A stretch of DNA of 64,000 nucleotides from Ancylostoma caninum (Eukaryota > Nematoda > Chromadorea > Rhabditida > Ancylostomatidae). Positions within the stretch are counted from its first letter, which is position 1; each line of letters starts with the position of its first letter. The stretch is taken from assembly GCA_037903475.1 (NCBI GenBank), contig JBAJFG010000498.1, positions 90,432 to 154,431 on the forward strand, written 5' to 3'. This document shows, piece after piece, positions 10,076-21,593 of the stretch. Position numbers and translations under genes: made by a program. The notes under the pieces were generated by a model. That model was not told the DNA's origin and did no database searches. It worked only from the letters and a program-made list of their open reading frames with translations.

Positions 10076-13000
10076 ATGGCCAACGGCACAAACGGCCACG
10101 CAGTTCAGAACCGCACTACTTGTAGTGCGTGAACGGGCGGCCCTTGGATAGCTCCGGCAAGGCACTCCAGGGGTAACCAGGCCACCAGAAAAGCCACGAC
10201 ATTCGCAACAGAGAGAAAACCGGCCCGAAATCGGACATGCTCTCCCACGGCGCCCGGAGATGCCCCTGCCGAGGACGAAAGAGGAAAGGGACGGAGCGCC
10301 ACTGGAAATCCCGATAAACGATTTGGACAATGCTTGGACATCTGCACATACAATTGCCGGTCAGCCGCATCCGACGCAGACTTGAGAACTCTTCTCCACA
10401 TATCTAAAAGGCTCAGGTACGATGTCATATGTCTGCAAGAGACGAAAACGAAAACCCCGTATGCAAGAAGTATGGAAAGCGGAGAACTGATTATAATGGG
10501 GCAAAAGATTGATGCGAAGAACGTTGGGGGGTCGGTTTGTTGATCCACCCAAGAGTACAGCCCAGCATTCATTCGCACGAAATTCTGAGTCCGCGTATTG
10601 CTGTGCTACGATTACGAACGACGAAGAAAGCGACCATCACCATTGTAAACTGCTACGCTCCTAACTCTGTTGCCAGCGAAGAGGACAAAGACAACTTCTA
10701 CTCTGAGCTGGAAGCAGTAGTTAAGAAGGAAAAGTCATACTACAAATACATATGCGGGGATTTCAACGCCCTTGTAGGAAATGGAAGCGACGGAAACTGG
10801 AGACTAGGTCGACACGGAAATGAAGCTAGGAACGACAATGGCTTTCGTCTATTAGATCTGATGTCTTGTTGCAACCTGTTTCATGGAAACTCCATCTTCG
10901 AGAAGCCTCAACACAGACGGTGGACCTGGGAAAGTCCTAACGGACAAACTCATTCAGAGCTAGACCACATCCTCACGAACCGAAGATGGCGCCTGATGGA
11001 CACTTCAGTAGTACCCTCTTTTGACACCGGATCCGACCACAGACTGCTACGGGCCAAGATACGACTCAGTGATCGCATATTCAAAAGAGACACACATCGT
11101 GGGCCACCTATACGCTCTCCTGAGTATGATGAATCCGAACTGCGGAAGGCCATGAATGCATACAACTGGAGAAAGGAGGAAGATCCCACAGAAGACTATG
11201 AAGAATTAGCAAGAGGGCTGATATTTTGTGCCAAAGCAGCTATGATGAACTACAAACAGAGAGGAGAAAGGCTTAACCCAAAGGCCAAACAATTGCTGCG
11301 CCGTAGAGATGAAGTCAAAAGAGATCAGGCAGCGACGCATTTGGAGAAAGTTGTCATCAATAAAGCCTGTCGCGCGGCCATGAAGGAATCCCTTAGAGAG
11401 CACCGCAAAAATAAGCTACTTTCGACAGCCGCTCAGAGGAAAAGCCTGAAACGATGCCGACGAGAACTCTCGGACTATTCTGCTGTGACCACGTGCCTGA
11501 AAGACAAACAGGGAATACCCAAAACGACGAGGACGGACATGGAACGCATTGTAACGGACTTTTATACAAATCTGTACCGCTCAACAACGGTTGTCCCAAG
11601 ACGCCCATCCCCCACAGAAGAAAAGCCACCACCCATTCTGGTCTCGGAAGTGAGAATTGCAATTCAATCGCTGAGAAAGGGGACGGCCCCAGGACCCGAT
11701 GGCATTACAGCGGACTTGCTTAGAGTCGGAGGATATACAATGCATAAACTCTTAGCAGATCACTTTACCTCCTATCTCGAAGCTGGCATCATTCCCGATC
11801 AGTGGAAGAGCTCCAAGACAGTGTTGATCTTCAAAAAAGGTGACAAAGAAGATATCGAAAACTACCGCCCTATTGCTTTGTTGTCTATACCGTACAAACT
11901 GTTCACGAAGATCATTCTGAACCGGCTTGAAACCACGCTTGATGAGTACCAGCCAATAGAACAGGCAGGTTTCAGAAAAGGCTTTTGCTGTGTGGACCAC
12001 ATTCACACTATCGTCCAGCTGATTGAGAGATGCAGGGAATACACGATGCCTCTGATCCTCACATTCGTCGACTACAGAAAAGCATTCGACTCCGTCGAAA
12101 CGAATGCAGTCTTGAATGCGCTCATACATGCAGGAGTAGATCCAGCTTACGTGAACATTCTTGAGCAGTGCAATGTCGGAACAACGACGACAATCCAGTT
12201 GTTTGACAAAAAACTACGCATTCCGATCGGAAAAGGTGTCCGACAAGGTGACACAATATCGCCAAAACTGTTCACGTCAGCCCTCCAGTATGCTATGTCT
12301 CGACTGAACTGGGAAGACAAAGGTATCACGATCGACGGAAAGAAGCTCTCAAACCTACGATTCGCAGACGACGTGGTTCTTGTTAGCAACAACACATCAG
12401 AGATGAACCAGCTGCTAAACGAGCTGAACGAAGTGAGCAAGAGCATCGGGCTGGAAATGAATATGAAGAAGACACAGATGATGGCAAATCAGTGGTGTGA
12501 CAACGGAATAGTACAGCTGGATGGAATTATCTTGAGGAAAGTAGACAGCTACGTTTACCTGGGACGTGAAGTAAATATGACGAACGACTTGACAGGCGAA
12601 ATTGGGCGAAGAAGAAAAGCGGCGTGGGCAGCCATGGACACGATTCGAGAAACGACAAGTCAAATCAGGGACTCGAAGCTGCGAGCTCACTTATTTGATT
12701 CTACGGTACTTCCGGCACTGTGTTATGCTACTGAAACATGGACGGACAACAGAAACATCTCCTTGGCTATGAGAACGACACACAGGGCCTTGGAAAGATG
12801 TCTTCTGGGAACGAATAGATGGAAGCAATGGAAATGCGGCCTCAGTAGCAAAGACTTGAGGAAGGAATCGAAGATCAAGGACCTGACAGACTACATGGCA
12901 TCCGCAAAGCATCGGTGGGCAGGACACGTGATGCGCCGAACTGACGACAGATGGAGCACGAGATCAACTCTCTGGACTCCCTTGAACGTCAAAAGACCCC

Positions 13001-13122
13001 TCGGCCGACCCTTCACGCGCTGGTCTGATACATTTTCCAGGTCGTTTAAACAAAGAGAACTGACGAACTGGATGAGAGCGGCCCGAGACAGGAGAACCTG
13101 GAGCGAATGTGGTCCACACTGA
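10076..13122 (+). pseudogene. RTE endonuclease-reverse transcriptase, two apparent breaks
   Basis: An ATG at 10076 opens a frame that meets TGA at 10130, stays open from 10133, and enters the endonuclease at about 10334 (ICTYNCRS, VICLQETK). It changes frame at a G6 run (10526-10531) and is then open for 861 codons (10537-13122). Endonuclease landmarks: NCYAPNS, GDFNALVG, WTWESPNG, LDHILTNRRW, SDHRLLRAK. RT landmarks: GTAPGPDGI, NYRPIALLS, TFVDYRKAFDSV, VRQGDTISPKLF, and catalytic FADD at 12361-12372. The C-terminus has the RTE-typical AKHRWAGHVMRR block. The frameshift in a homopolymer could be an assembly error. The protein makes a target nick and primes cDNA synthesis there. Confidence 0.9.
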
Positions 13123-13173
13123 GAAGACCAACCCAGCAGTGAAGATGGACCATCAAAGCATCAAAGTATCAAA

Positions 13174-13174
<1 letters not shown>

Positions 13175-13225
<51 letters not shown>
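13175..13225. repeat. (TA)n microsatellite at RTE 3' end
   Basis: About 25 TA units directly continue the short 3' repeats of the RTE element. Confidence 0.9.
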
Positions 13226-13227
<2 letters not shown>

Positions 13228-13359
13228 CTTCTGAATATTTGAGAGGTTCCCGTTTTCCGCTCAGTTCAACTGGGTTCTAGCCATATTTGGAATATAATAT
13301 AATATTATATTAAGTCCTTCAGCAAACCATTTGAATAGGATAAGAAGTCTCGCACGGGT

Positions 13360-13700
13360 GGCGGGCGTTCGGTGCGATCCTATTAACAGCGAGAAACTAG
13401 AACTATACTCCAGTCGAGGGCTCGTGGAATGGTCCTTCTTAGCATTCTGAGTGTGTGATAACTCAAGAAGTCGACCCAATTTCGAGTGTGTAGCGTTCGC
13501 TGCGGTCCAATTAACAGCGGAAACTAGAGACATGCTCCAGGGATCATTAGCGTCTTCACACCTCGCTCGCACCTTTAACGCGGTTGTCGCTCGCAACCGA
13601 GCTGGCCGCCTCCTCCAGGAACCCCCCGCCCCCCCCCCCCGTCGCAACAGCCGCGCGCGCGATGTCGTGTTTCTTGTGCGAGGTGCGAGATGGTACGCAG
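13360..13700 (+). repeat. Unclassified repeat family A, copy 1
   Basis: The segment from about 13450 to 13680 recurs in reverse orientation at 16715-16935, sharing a TCGACCCAATTTCGAG-like core, an ATTAACAGCGG block and a CTCCAGGGATCATTAGCGTC block. Inside this copy a diverged 60-bp direct duplication is visible (13368-13430 against 13493-13545). A short related piece is at 18237-18270. It contains a long C-run at 13629. The open frames across it are composition artefacts. Confidence 0.65.
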
Positions 13701-15294
13701 ACAGCAACGCGCAGCAGACCTTCTCAGGAGTCCGTGGATAGTCGAGACTTGGCAGAGTTTCATTAGAATGTATTAGATGACGAATCTAACATTTCGAAGC
13801 ATTTAAAATTGAATGAAGATGTAATTTCAGTTTTGGAGAAAAAATGTCGATGGTTTCCAAGAACAAAGCATTCATCTGGGAGTTATTCGACAAGCTGACT
13901 ACGAAATGTCTCTTTATAATGTCTATTTTTTAGTGTTCATTATGCGTCATAACGCCACTTCGGTGATGTTTCAACAAATATACGGTAGATACTGAACTTT
14001 TCTGAATCTTCTCAAAATTTGCAAGCCGGAGCTATTCTTCATTCTGATAACGGACTCAATGTATATTCTATATCACGACTAGCTGCCGTGCCCGGCTTCG
14101 CTCCGGTATTCCTACTACCCCGGCTATCTCACACTGAGGCAAATTGCTGTTGCCGATGAATTCAAGGTGAAACGTGTAACAAGTTCACATAGCGCTTGAA
14201 GTTAACTTATGTAGCGTGTAAGAAATAGAGGTGAAGCTGAAATTCTTAAAAGTTCACAATTCTATGTTTGAATTTCATCTTCTCAACCATCTACTCAAAT
14301 TAGTTGCCGCACACTCACTTCTGTTCACTTTTCGTGAGCGATTCCTATAGGTAAACTCACTTCTTTCATATCATTATTACGTAGGAATTTATTCCCAGAT
14401 TGCATATGTGTTCATCAATTTTTCCTCCAACTCAGCAATATTTCAAACTTTAAAAATTTCTGTTCCTATGTACATGAGTAAGTAAAAACTAGAAACATGA
14501 AGGAGTGGAGGTGAAACCTGTGCGCAATTCTGAGGAATTTAGCCACTACAATCCTTCCGACCCTTCCCACTAAATTCTTCCTCGAAATTGGAGTTCCCAA
14601 CGTTGTTCCCAACGAAATAATACAACATTTAAGCATGTGAAGCACCACTAGCTTGACGCTATATAGCTTCACTTCACAATATTGCTCTAGAATGCTTTAC
14701 TTCAATGTACATTTGCGTTGTTTTCTGCGCAATCGATCATTAAACCATCGCCAGAAGAGGTGTAAGAAATGCCTCGTAGATATGCACTGTGACTGCAGGC
14801 GTACCTCCTGGATACAGTGCCGCCGGAATGCCACTTTGCAGATGTATTGTCAACATTGATTTTCTGGAATTAACAATAAGAATATAATATCTGAGAAAAC
14901 ACAAATTCCAGAACGAAACACGTGGAATAACCTGGTATTTGTTATTAATGCATATTTATGAAGAATCTAGATTACTACATGAAAAATTTCGCAAGGGAAC
15001 ATCCCTACGATTTCTCTCTTTTTTCGCTGTAGTGGTAGTTTCGTTTTGCAACGCTTCAACGCTTTTGAAATTTCGAGTGATGAATGATCAAAATATTTCT
15101 TCATCTGATGTTTATAAGTACAGATCCTAGTCGATAGTTTCAAGAAAAAAAAGTGCACGTGTCTGTCCCTCAGTTGACAAATAATGACATCATAATACAA
15201 AATAGATGCTGAATTCGTGACCAGAACGAAGAATAACCCTTGTTTGCGAATTTTAACAAGACTCGGAAAAAATCAGGGGCCGTAGTAATTGCGC
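13700..15294. other. No gene; diverged repeat at 13800-14060
   Basis: No supported coding sequence. A stretch at about 13890-14045 resembles 17345-17460 in the same orientation (shared order of a GCTGA-TACG block, a TTTTTTAGTGTTC block and an AATCTTCT block), so this is old repeat sequence. A CCGTGCCCGGCTTCGCTCCGG phrase at 14090 looks repeat-derived but I cannot classify it. Confidence 0.45.
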
Positions 15295-16550
15295 TATAAC
15301 TGCCGGTTAACCAGGAGGTTGAACCGGCAGTTATACACTTTATAACGAGGAACCATTACTATCTTGAAATGGTCTGAAAGAAATGAATTTCGACTTGGTT
15401 TCAATAACTATGATATAACCGGTAGGTTATACCACAGTTTGTATGCTGGTGTCGGGCGCTGCAAAACCATCGGTTTGTTGGATCGCCCAGCCACTGCCAT
15501 ATCGATATTGATAGAGCGCGCGCAGAGAGCGCGCATATGTCTCAGACGCAGACAAGGGGACATCCCGGTTATTAAAAAGTCCTCCAGAGGACTTTTTAGA
15601 TCCCGGTTATACAAGTGTGTAAGTGGCATTGCAGCATGATTTTGCGTTAAAATTCGGGCTTTTCTAACTATGCATTGTAACCATAAAGCTGATGTTTTAA
15701 ATATTTAGGAAAATTAAGCAATTTCCTTCCGTTTTGAATTCCAAATTATTCTTTTTGCATTTAAAACAACCGAATAGCTCTGACAATGCATTGGGTCTCA
15801 TTTTACAAGTGCGAGAAGTTAATGAAACAGATTGAAATGAAACCTACATGGTTTGAAGCTTTGACTAACAAGGTTCTACATCATGTATACCAGTAATTGG
15901 CCAGTCGATATTATACTATACGTTTGTGGGGCGCCTCCCGCTTAGAACAACAAGTTGTTGTTTGGTAGAGTGGGTAAGATCATAGGATATGATCGAGAGG
16001 GTGCGGGGTTCAAATCCTGTCGGTATCCGTGGCTTTGCATTTTTGCGTTTGCGCCATTAACCACGACGAAAATGACCAAAAAGGTCCGAACACATTAGTT
16101 ATGCAAGTAATTCTGCACTATCTGGGAAATATTTGCAATGTTAGGAATGTAGTTCAGATCTGATGCGCCATTGCTTCAGAATTGTAAAATAAACACTCTT
16201 TCATTCGAAACAGAAAACGGATTAATCGTGGAGAACATCTACTAACAGCGGCGAGGTGTACACCATTGGATTCCTTCGTCATTGCCTGGGTTTGAAATAG
16301 TATGCCGATGAATACTGTGGCTCAGTGCGATGACTGTTGCCATGCACGCAAGTCTTCGCGCGTTCGTCTCCTCGCTAAGGCCGTCTTTTGCAAATAAGTG
16401 GAAATGGAGTGGATGTAGTTCAAGCTATGACAAGAATTTGGTTAGATCTTGGTTATAAGTCGGTTAACCTCGAAAGCCGACAGTTGTTCGAGGCCACAAC
16501 TTTCTCTATAACTGTCGGTTCCAGCGCAATTACTACGACCCCAGCATCTG
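15295..16550. repeat. Unclassified repeat family B, copy 1 (about 1.2 kb)
   Basis: Collinear with 37340-38390 over most of its length, with shared blocks at 15410-15650, 15780-15950 and 16080-16540. It starts with a hairpin (TAACTGCCGGTTAACC at 15297 against its near reverse complement ending at 15335). It contains further copies of the ACCGGCAGTTATA-type motif at its far end (about 16500-16525), so the motif looks like a terminal or subterminal inverted repeat of a DNA transposon. No transposase is visible in either copy. Confidence 0.7.
15958..16035 (+). repeat. tRNA-like insertion inside repeat family B
   Basis: A TGGTAGAGTGG A-box at 15963 and a GGTTCAAATCC B-box at 16007 lie 44 nt apart, exactly as in tRNAs. 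Between them a perfect 5-bp stem with a 7-nt loop (GATCA..TGATC, 15978-15994) resembles an anticodon arm. The acceptor ends do not pair. The other family B copy lacks this segment at the corresponding place (about 37882), so it is a precise insertion of roughly 78 bp: a tRNA pseudogene or minimal tRNA-derived SINE. Confidence 0.65.
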
Positions 16551-16714
16551 TCGCATGCATGTTGATACGCCACTAAAATAGCTTCATGATACAAAATAGA
16601 TATCAAATTGAAATCAGTATGTCGAGTAACCCCCAAATTAATGTTTTGTTCCCCAAGTTTTCGATTTTTTACCGAAATTGAAATTAAGTACATTTTACAT
16701 CTTCTACATCAGGA

Positions 16715-16935
16715 AACGCGATGTCGCGCGCGCGACGGTTGCGGCGAGGGGAGTTCTTGGGGATGCGGGCAGCTCGCTTGCGAGCAACCACCACAATTAA
16801 AAGTGCGAGCAAGGTGCGAAGACGCTAATGATCCCTGGAGCATGTCTCTAGTTTCCCGCTGTTAATTGGACCGCACCGAACGCTACACTCTCGAAATTGG
16901 GTCGACTTCTTAAGTTATCACACACTCAGGCGGAG
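16715..16935 (-). repeat. Unclassified repeat family A, copy 2 (inverted)
   Basis: Reverse-oriented counterpart of 13450-13680. Together the two copies bracket 3 kb that includes family B copy 1. Confidence 0.65.
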
Positions 16936-18236
16936 GATAAAGAGGCTCCTGTGCCTTGGGGATACATACCCTGGAGGGATATGCCTTGCCGCCAACTGCC
17001 ACGCCCACAGCTCTCTCGTCCTACCCTCTCTTCTCTCTCACCACCCTGCTACTGTCTGTGCTCTCTTCGGCATGAAGTTATAGCAATGATTGAGATAAAA
17101 ATTTGGTAAGAGGGAATCATTGGAGTGAACGGTACTAGCGAAATTAAATGGTATTTAGGTGATAAAAAGATAGTACAATACGATGATAAAACTATAGTAT
17201 GCGCAAACTACATAAATAGGCACATAGACTACATAAAATTGATTGGGAGCTTTCAAAGCTGCAGTTTTGATAAGATTTGAATAATATTGTGATTTAAATT
17301 TGAGAAAACCGCAGATTCCAGGAAGTATAATCTTCACCTAGAGGTTACTTCACATGCTGATTACGGATCTGACAACTATTCTCTATAAAAATGCCATTTT
17401 TTAAGTGTTCCAAGCGTATACTTTTTCCAAAGAATCTTCTGAAACATTGTAAACTGAGGCTATTTGACGTTTTTACCTCGAATATGTTTTGTATCTTGAT
17501 GATCTTTTCCAACAATTGAGAAGCAGGATGGGTGCAATTTCTTTTCTAAAACCCGCTGGTTTTATATTCATAAAGCAAAGTTGAAATTTCGAAACTAAAA
17601 ACGAATCGTCTGAATGACAAAGTTTGCTTATAAAAAAGTGTTGAGCTCTTTCTTCGTGTGCAAAGACCTTTTCAAAAAGATCCCGACGCACACAAAGACA
17701 CTTTTTTTAACGATTCTCCGCTCCCTATCTTGTCACAAAAAAAATATATGAAAAATAAAAAGTTTCCTTTGGCAACAATTTTATGTAGTAATTGAGATTT
17801 TTAATGAATATTACTAAATACCAGTTCATTTCACATTTTTCGCACAGAGTCCGCAGTCTATTTCACTGTTGCATGATGATATGTACTGTATAGGCTTGAA
17901 ATACTTCAGAAATGGCACTTTGATACAAAATTGATATTAAATCCATGATCAGCATGTTAAATAAGCCCTGGCTCGATGTTTAATTTTTTAAAACCGTCGG
18001 TCTTTTTTTAAAATTTGAATTGCGGCTTTATTCAAACTTTCTTGGAAATCGCTCCTCAATTTCTCGACTTCCGCTCCCCCCTCAAACTCTGCATATGGGC
18101 TCGGTATGTGGGCGGGGCGATGGGCGTGGCCGCTATCCGCTGCAGCAAACATGCAAAATCTCCGCAGGGTACAGGCTCCAAGACAGGCTATGACTGTCAG
18201 CAAGCCTTGGGATCCTCTTTCCCCCCCCCCCCCCCC
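16936..18236. other. No gene; old repeats
   Basis: No supported coding sequence. The stretch 17280-17480 is a diverged relative of 13800-14060. A motif ATACAAAATAGAT followed by an ATCAGTATGT block and AATAACCCC occurs three times in direct orientation at about 15194, 16592 and 17922, suggesting a decayed larger repeat unit. The end (18223-18240) is a long C-run. Confidence 0.45.
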
Positions 18237-18430
18237 TCCTCCACACACTTAGAATGCTAAGAAGAACCAACCCACGCGCCCTCGCGCGATTGATCAGGAT
18301 TGAGGCTGCGTATTGGATGTCCATTAACGATTTAGGCCATTTGCTAGATCTGTTGCCTGGCGGTGCAACGATCCTCTTACTCTTTACAGAGCGCAGACTC
18401 AAGCACCATCGCCACGCGACGAGTAAGGTA

Positions 18431-18816
18431 GCCGCTATACTCCTCGAAGAGTATAGCACCTTACGTCGCCGTCGTCGGCGACGGCGGCCGCCAATGTTGG
18501 CACCCCTCACAATCAATACGCACCGGCACTGCAGTCGCCAACATTGGCGGCCGCCGATCGTCAATGTTGGCGACCAATCGATACGCACCGACGTCACAGT
18601 CGCCAACATTGGCGGCCGCCGATCGTCAATGTTGGCGACCAATCGATACGCACCGACGTCACAGTCGCCAGCATAGACGGCCGCCGATGTTGGCGATCGC
18701 CAGTCGCCGGCGACGGCGGCCGCCGCCGCCGCTCCGCCCACGATCGATGCGTATCGGCCTCACAGTCGCCGGCGACGGCGCCGCAAGGTGCTACAGTCCT
18801 CGAGGACTATAGCGGC
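18431..18816. mobile_element. GC-rich TIR element with internal 65-bp tandem repeats
   Basis: The ends are imperfect inverted repeats of about 55 bp beginning GCCGCTATACTCCTCGA on the left and ending in the near complement on the right, each with a small internal palindrome. GACGAGT occurs just outside both ends (18418 and 18822) as a candidate target duplication. Inside are about three and a half copies of a 65-bp unit (offset 65 between 18541, 18606 and 18671) containing the palindrome GGCGGCCGCC. There is no transposase. The GC content contrasts sharply with the flanks. Confidence 0.7.
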
Positions 18817-19534
18817 AGTGTGACGAGTCACGCTGCTGTTGATCGCCTCGCTTCGCCTCACTTCCTTTGCACGCTGCGACTGGCTCGCTTACGTAAAAAA
18901 AAAGGCGAAAAATGACACAGCTCTTGTGTATTTAAGTGCACAATTTAAGGATCTTGCAATAGAATATGTAATTCTTGACGAAAACGGCGTATTCTGGGTT
19001 TTGTAGGGTAGCAGAACGGAACCATTGGTAAGGCGCTTAGGATGGCGTGGTAGGCGTCGTACGTGCCAGCATCCCCCACCTCCCAAAAGCTCCACCTGTA
19101 TCTGTATATGAAGAGCGTGCTGATCTTCACAGCATTATGTATTGTGATTTCCAACGAGAAATGTGTATTTAGGGTTTTGAAAGGCTGCAAGGAGGAACAG
19201 TTTATGAGCCGCTTATGGTTTTGTAGTGATGGGCCGTGAACCGTTCAACAGCTCAAGAGTTTGGCGAAACTTTCCACTGCTCTTTTACTTCGTTAAATAA
19301 TGGACATCTTCAGGATTAAGCTTGAAGAAAACATCCAGATGATTAACTTGATATTGGGCTGATGAAAAAGAAACAACAGAAGTGCAGTTTTTCTCATCAT
19401 GCTGAAAAGTACATACTCATATGAGCATCGCAGAGGCTCGAGAACTTAGTGACCCACAGCGACTTGACCACGTACAGATCTGCGCCCTTGTGGATACTCA
19501 TACTGCAGATCATGTTAATATATTTCCGTTCTGA
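18817..19534. other. No gene; weak internal duplication
   Basis: Segments at about 18960-19045 and 19135-19220 look like a weakly conserved direct duplication (shared GGGTTTTG-AGG and AAGGAACA/GCGCTTA-type blocks). No coding sequence is supported. Confidence 0.35.
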
Positions 19535-19665
19535 AAATGACAAGAGCAAACAGACACAAAACCTATACCGTTTGAATCAGAATTGTGCCCTCCAGTGCAA
19601 CGTCAGGACCTTTTGCCGTTTTTTTTTTCTCGAAATCGATTTTATCGATTTTGGCCTCCTATTCC
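19535..19665 (-). repeat. Single satellite-monomer relic 1
   Basis: A part-monomer of the 186-bp satellite of 59.7-64 kb, in opposite orientation. It has the ACCTATACCGTT, CAGAATTGTGCCCTCC, TGCAACGTCAGG, CTTTTGCCGTTT and ATCGATTTT blocks in the same order. It shows that the satellite sequence also exists as dispersed single units. Confidence 0.85.
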
Positions 19666-20293
19666 CTTAAGAACTGTCAACGAAAAAACCTATCGTAGCA
19701 GGTTGTACATGAGGATTCACTACAGCTGCTAATAGCACACCTCGTTCCTGCCGTAAAACGGCCCATGGCGACATTCTTCCTTCCTTCTTACGGAGCCTCC
19801 CAAATGCACTGTTTTTTTTCCGAAGTCTTAGGGAGCTACTGCATTTTGAGGAGTTTAACAAAAGAAACAGTGGCGAGGCTTTGTCCGAAGAGCACCGAGA
19901 TTCTTTTCCTTTGGAAGGCGGGTGCCTACTTTTACCTTAGATGCCGCGTGCACGACGTTGCGTGAGGAGAGGCGCTTCCGTTATCAGGAGTGAAGAAATC
20001 GAGGAGATGGAGGCTGTGTTCTCCTAGTTTGCTGAATTCTGTTCATCTGGACTCTAAATATGCCTGAAATTCAAGCATTTTAACCGCGAGCATTCAATTA
20101 CAATGCCCCCTGTTTTCATCCATGAGGAATTGTAAAATAGCCTTTCCATTAGGTGTGGGAAACCCTCTTCAATCCTCCTCTTTTTTTTCGCGAATCTCTG
20201 TCTTTAACACCGAGGATTCTATTCGAAATTGGAAAAAACCGGCATTCCCTCGACTGCCTCAGGTGATGAGTTACCCGGCGACGGACAGATATA
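19666..20293. other. No gene recognised
   Basis: Nothing beyond short unsupported frames. Confidence 0.4.
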
Positions 20294-21565
20294 TTAGGTT
20301 GTTGCGAAATTAGTTGCCGAAATGGACCCTTCATTTCAAAATGTTGTAACTCGGCTGAAACACCACTTTTTTTCATCAGTTTAGCAACTCTTCAATTTGG
20401 TAGATCCTCTCCGACAATCTCGCTAGGATTTCACGCCTCCACAACAAAACTTAGATCACAAGAATCTGCAAATTTTTGATGGGCGATTTCAGCATGCTCC
20501 AGATCACCAATCTGCTGCCGTCGCAGGATTGTACCTGGAGCTCGGAAAAATAACATACACCAGGGTAATGTTCTGAGGAATGAGGGCAATGAGTGAGAAC
20601 CTCGATGCTTTACTGCATCAGTTTCTGCCGAGTGAGTTTTGGAATGTGCGGCTTAACGCTACCCTGGAGCAGGGGGATACCAGCTCTTGTTCACCACTGC
20701 CGACCACATCTATAGCAGATTTGCGGATCTCAACTCGAAATTACAATACTAGGACTCCGCTGTCAGCCCTTGACCAGATTGTAGAAGGATGCAGTCAATC
20801 ACACCCTTACAGCATCACCAAACTCCTGACACAACCTCCCTAGAAAGAAGATCAGGCTTGCCAAAGTATAGAAGTGGGAAATCGTCTCCACCTATACCCA
20901 TTCGCATATGCTGTTATCGCACAGAAAACGAGCATCATGCACGGTAATTACATTGTCTAGAAATCAGTCGTTTCGGGACGACAAAATGAGTTAGCAAAGA
21001 TATCACATAAGGTGAGACGCTGGTAATCGTGTGGTGTTCACGTCCGCACCTTTTGTACCCTGTTGATTGGAGTCAGATGTATTGAAACTGCAGTATAGTG
21101 AGCGCCCATCCCTGCTTTTATCATCCAGATGGTAAAATCCGGCTTAGGCTTCACGTCTCCCGTCAACGCCTGATCGTCTAGCGACATCATGCGACCACGA
21201 CCATGGTTGCATTTGAGTTTAAAATTGCAAGAAAAGATCTTCGCGAACCTCTCGCTCACTGTCCGTTGGGAGAACGATTCCAAGCCAAAACAAACGCAAG
21301 ATCACCGCGTACCTCCGACAAAGAGTGATCGAGTTTGAAGTCGTCAACCATAATCACCCAAAAATCGCTTCGGCTTATCATTTTTTCGCGACTTCATAAA
21401 AATCCTCAGGAAGGAGCTAGCCAGAATATTCAAGCAGCATTCAAAAGAGGAGGAAAAGCTCTAGAGAAAATCACATAAACTGGCCTGAAGTTGCTCAATT
21501 TGGACAAGAGAGAAAAATTTGATTAAACATACCCCGAGACCTCAATTATTTTCGCAACAACCTGA
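20294..21565 (-). mobile_element. Mariner element, inactivated (TTAGGTTGTTGCG family)
   Basis: Ends: TTAGGTTGTTGCGAAATTAG at 20294 and its near reverse complement ending at 21565, each flanked by TA (20292 and 21566), the mariner target duplication. The length of about 1.27 kb is standard for mariner. The minus strand carries a decayed transposase. Confidence 0.85.
20390..21290 (-). pseudogene. Mariner transposase pseudogene
   Basis: Reading leftwards from about 21283, the helix-turn-helix domain is recognisable: SERFAKIF, then a GRMMSLDDQAL block equivalent to the GRPSSLDDQ linker, and a final RVQKV. Further on, RLTLCDIFANSF and a FLDNVITVHDARFLCDN-like stretch match the region around the first catalytic aspartate (usually TGDEKW, here changed to VHDARF). 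GVIDCILL..GQ..TAES and a KFADSCDL end follow in alternating frames. Stops and frameshifts are frequent. It is related to neither other mariner here by its terminal sequence. Confidence 0.75.
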
Positions 21566-21593
21566 TATTTCGTAATATGCCCTAGCGCTTTCT

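Larger units (their letters stand above)
10012..13225 (+). mobile_element. RTE-type non-LTR retrotransposon, nearly intact
   Basis: An RTE-clade LINE of about 3.2 kb: a short leader, one long endonuclease-reverse transcriptase ORF, almost no 3' UTR, and a 3' terminus of short CATCAAAG-like repeats (13147-13175) running into (TA)n. Compact 3' ends with short tandem repeats are typical of RTE elements. The upstream boundary also abuts a (TA)8 run, so the element may have inserted into a TA microsatellite. Confidence 0.88.

Noticed and set aside
13261..13707. 148-codon minus-strand frame
   Set aside because: It spans a C-run and repeat family A, which recurs without preserving the frame.
18133..18741. 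202-codon minus-strand frame with poly-Ala and Arg-rich stretches
   Set aside because: It runs through a long G/C run and the 65-bp GC-rich tandem repeats; composition and repetition explain it.
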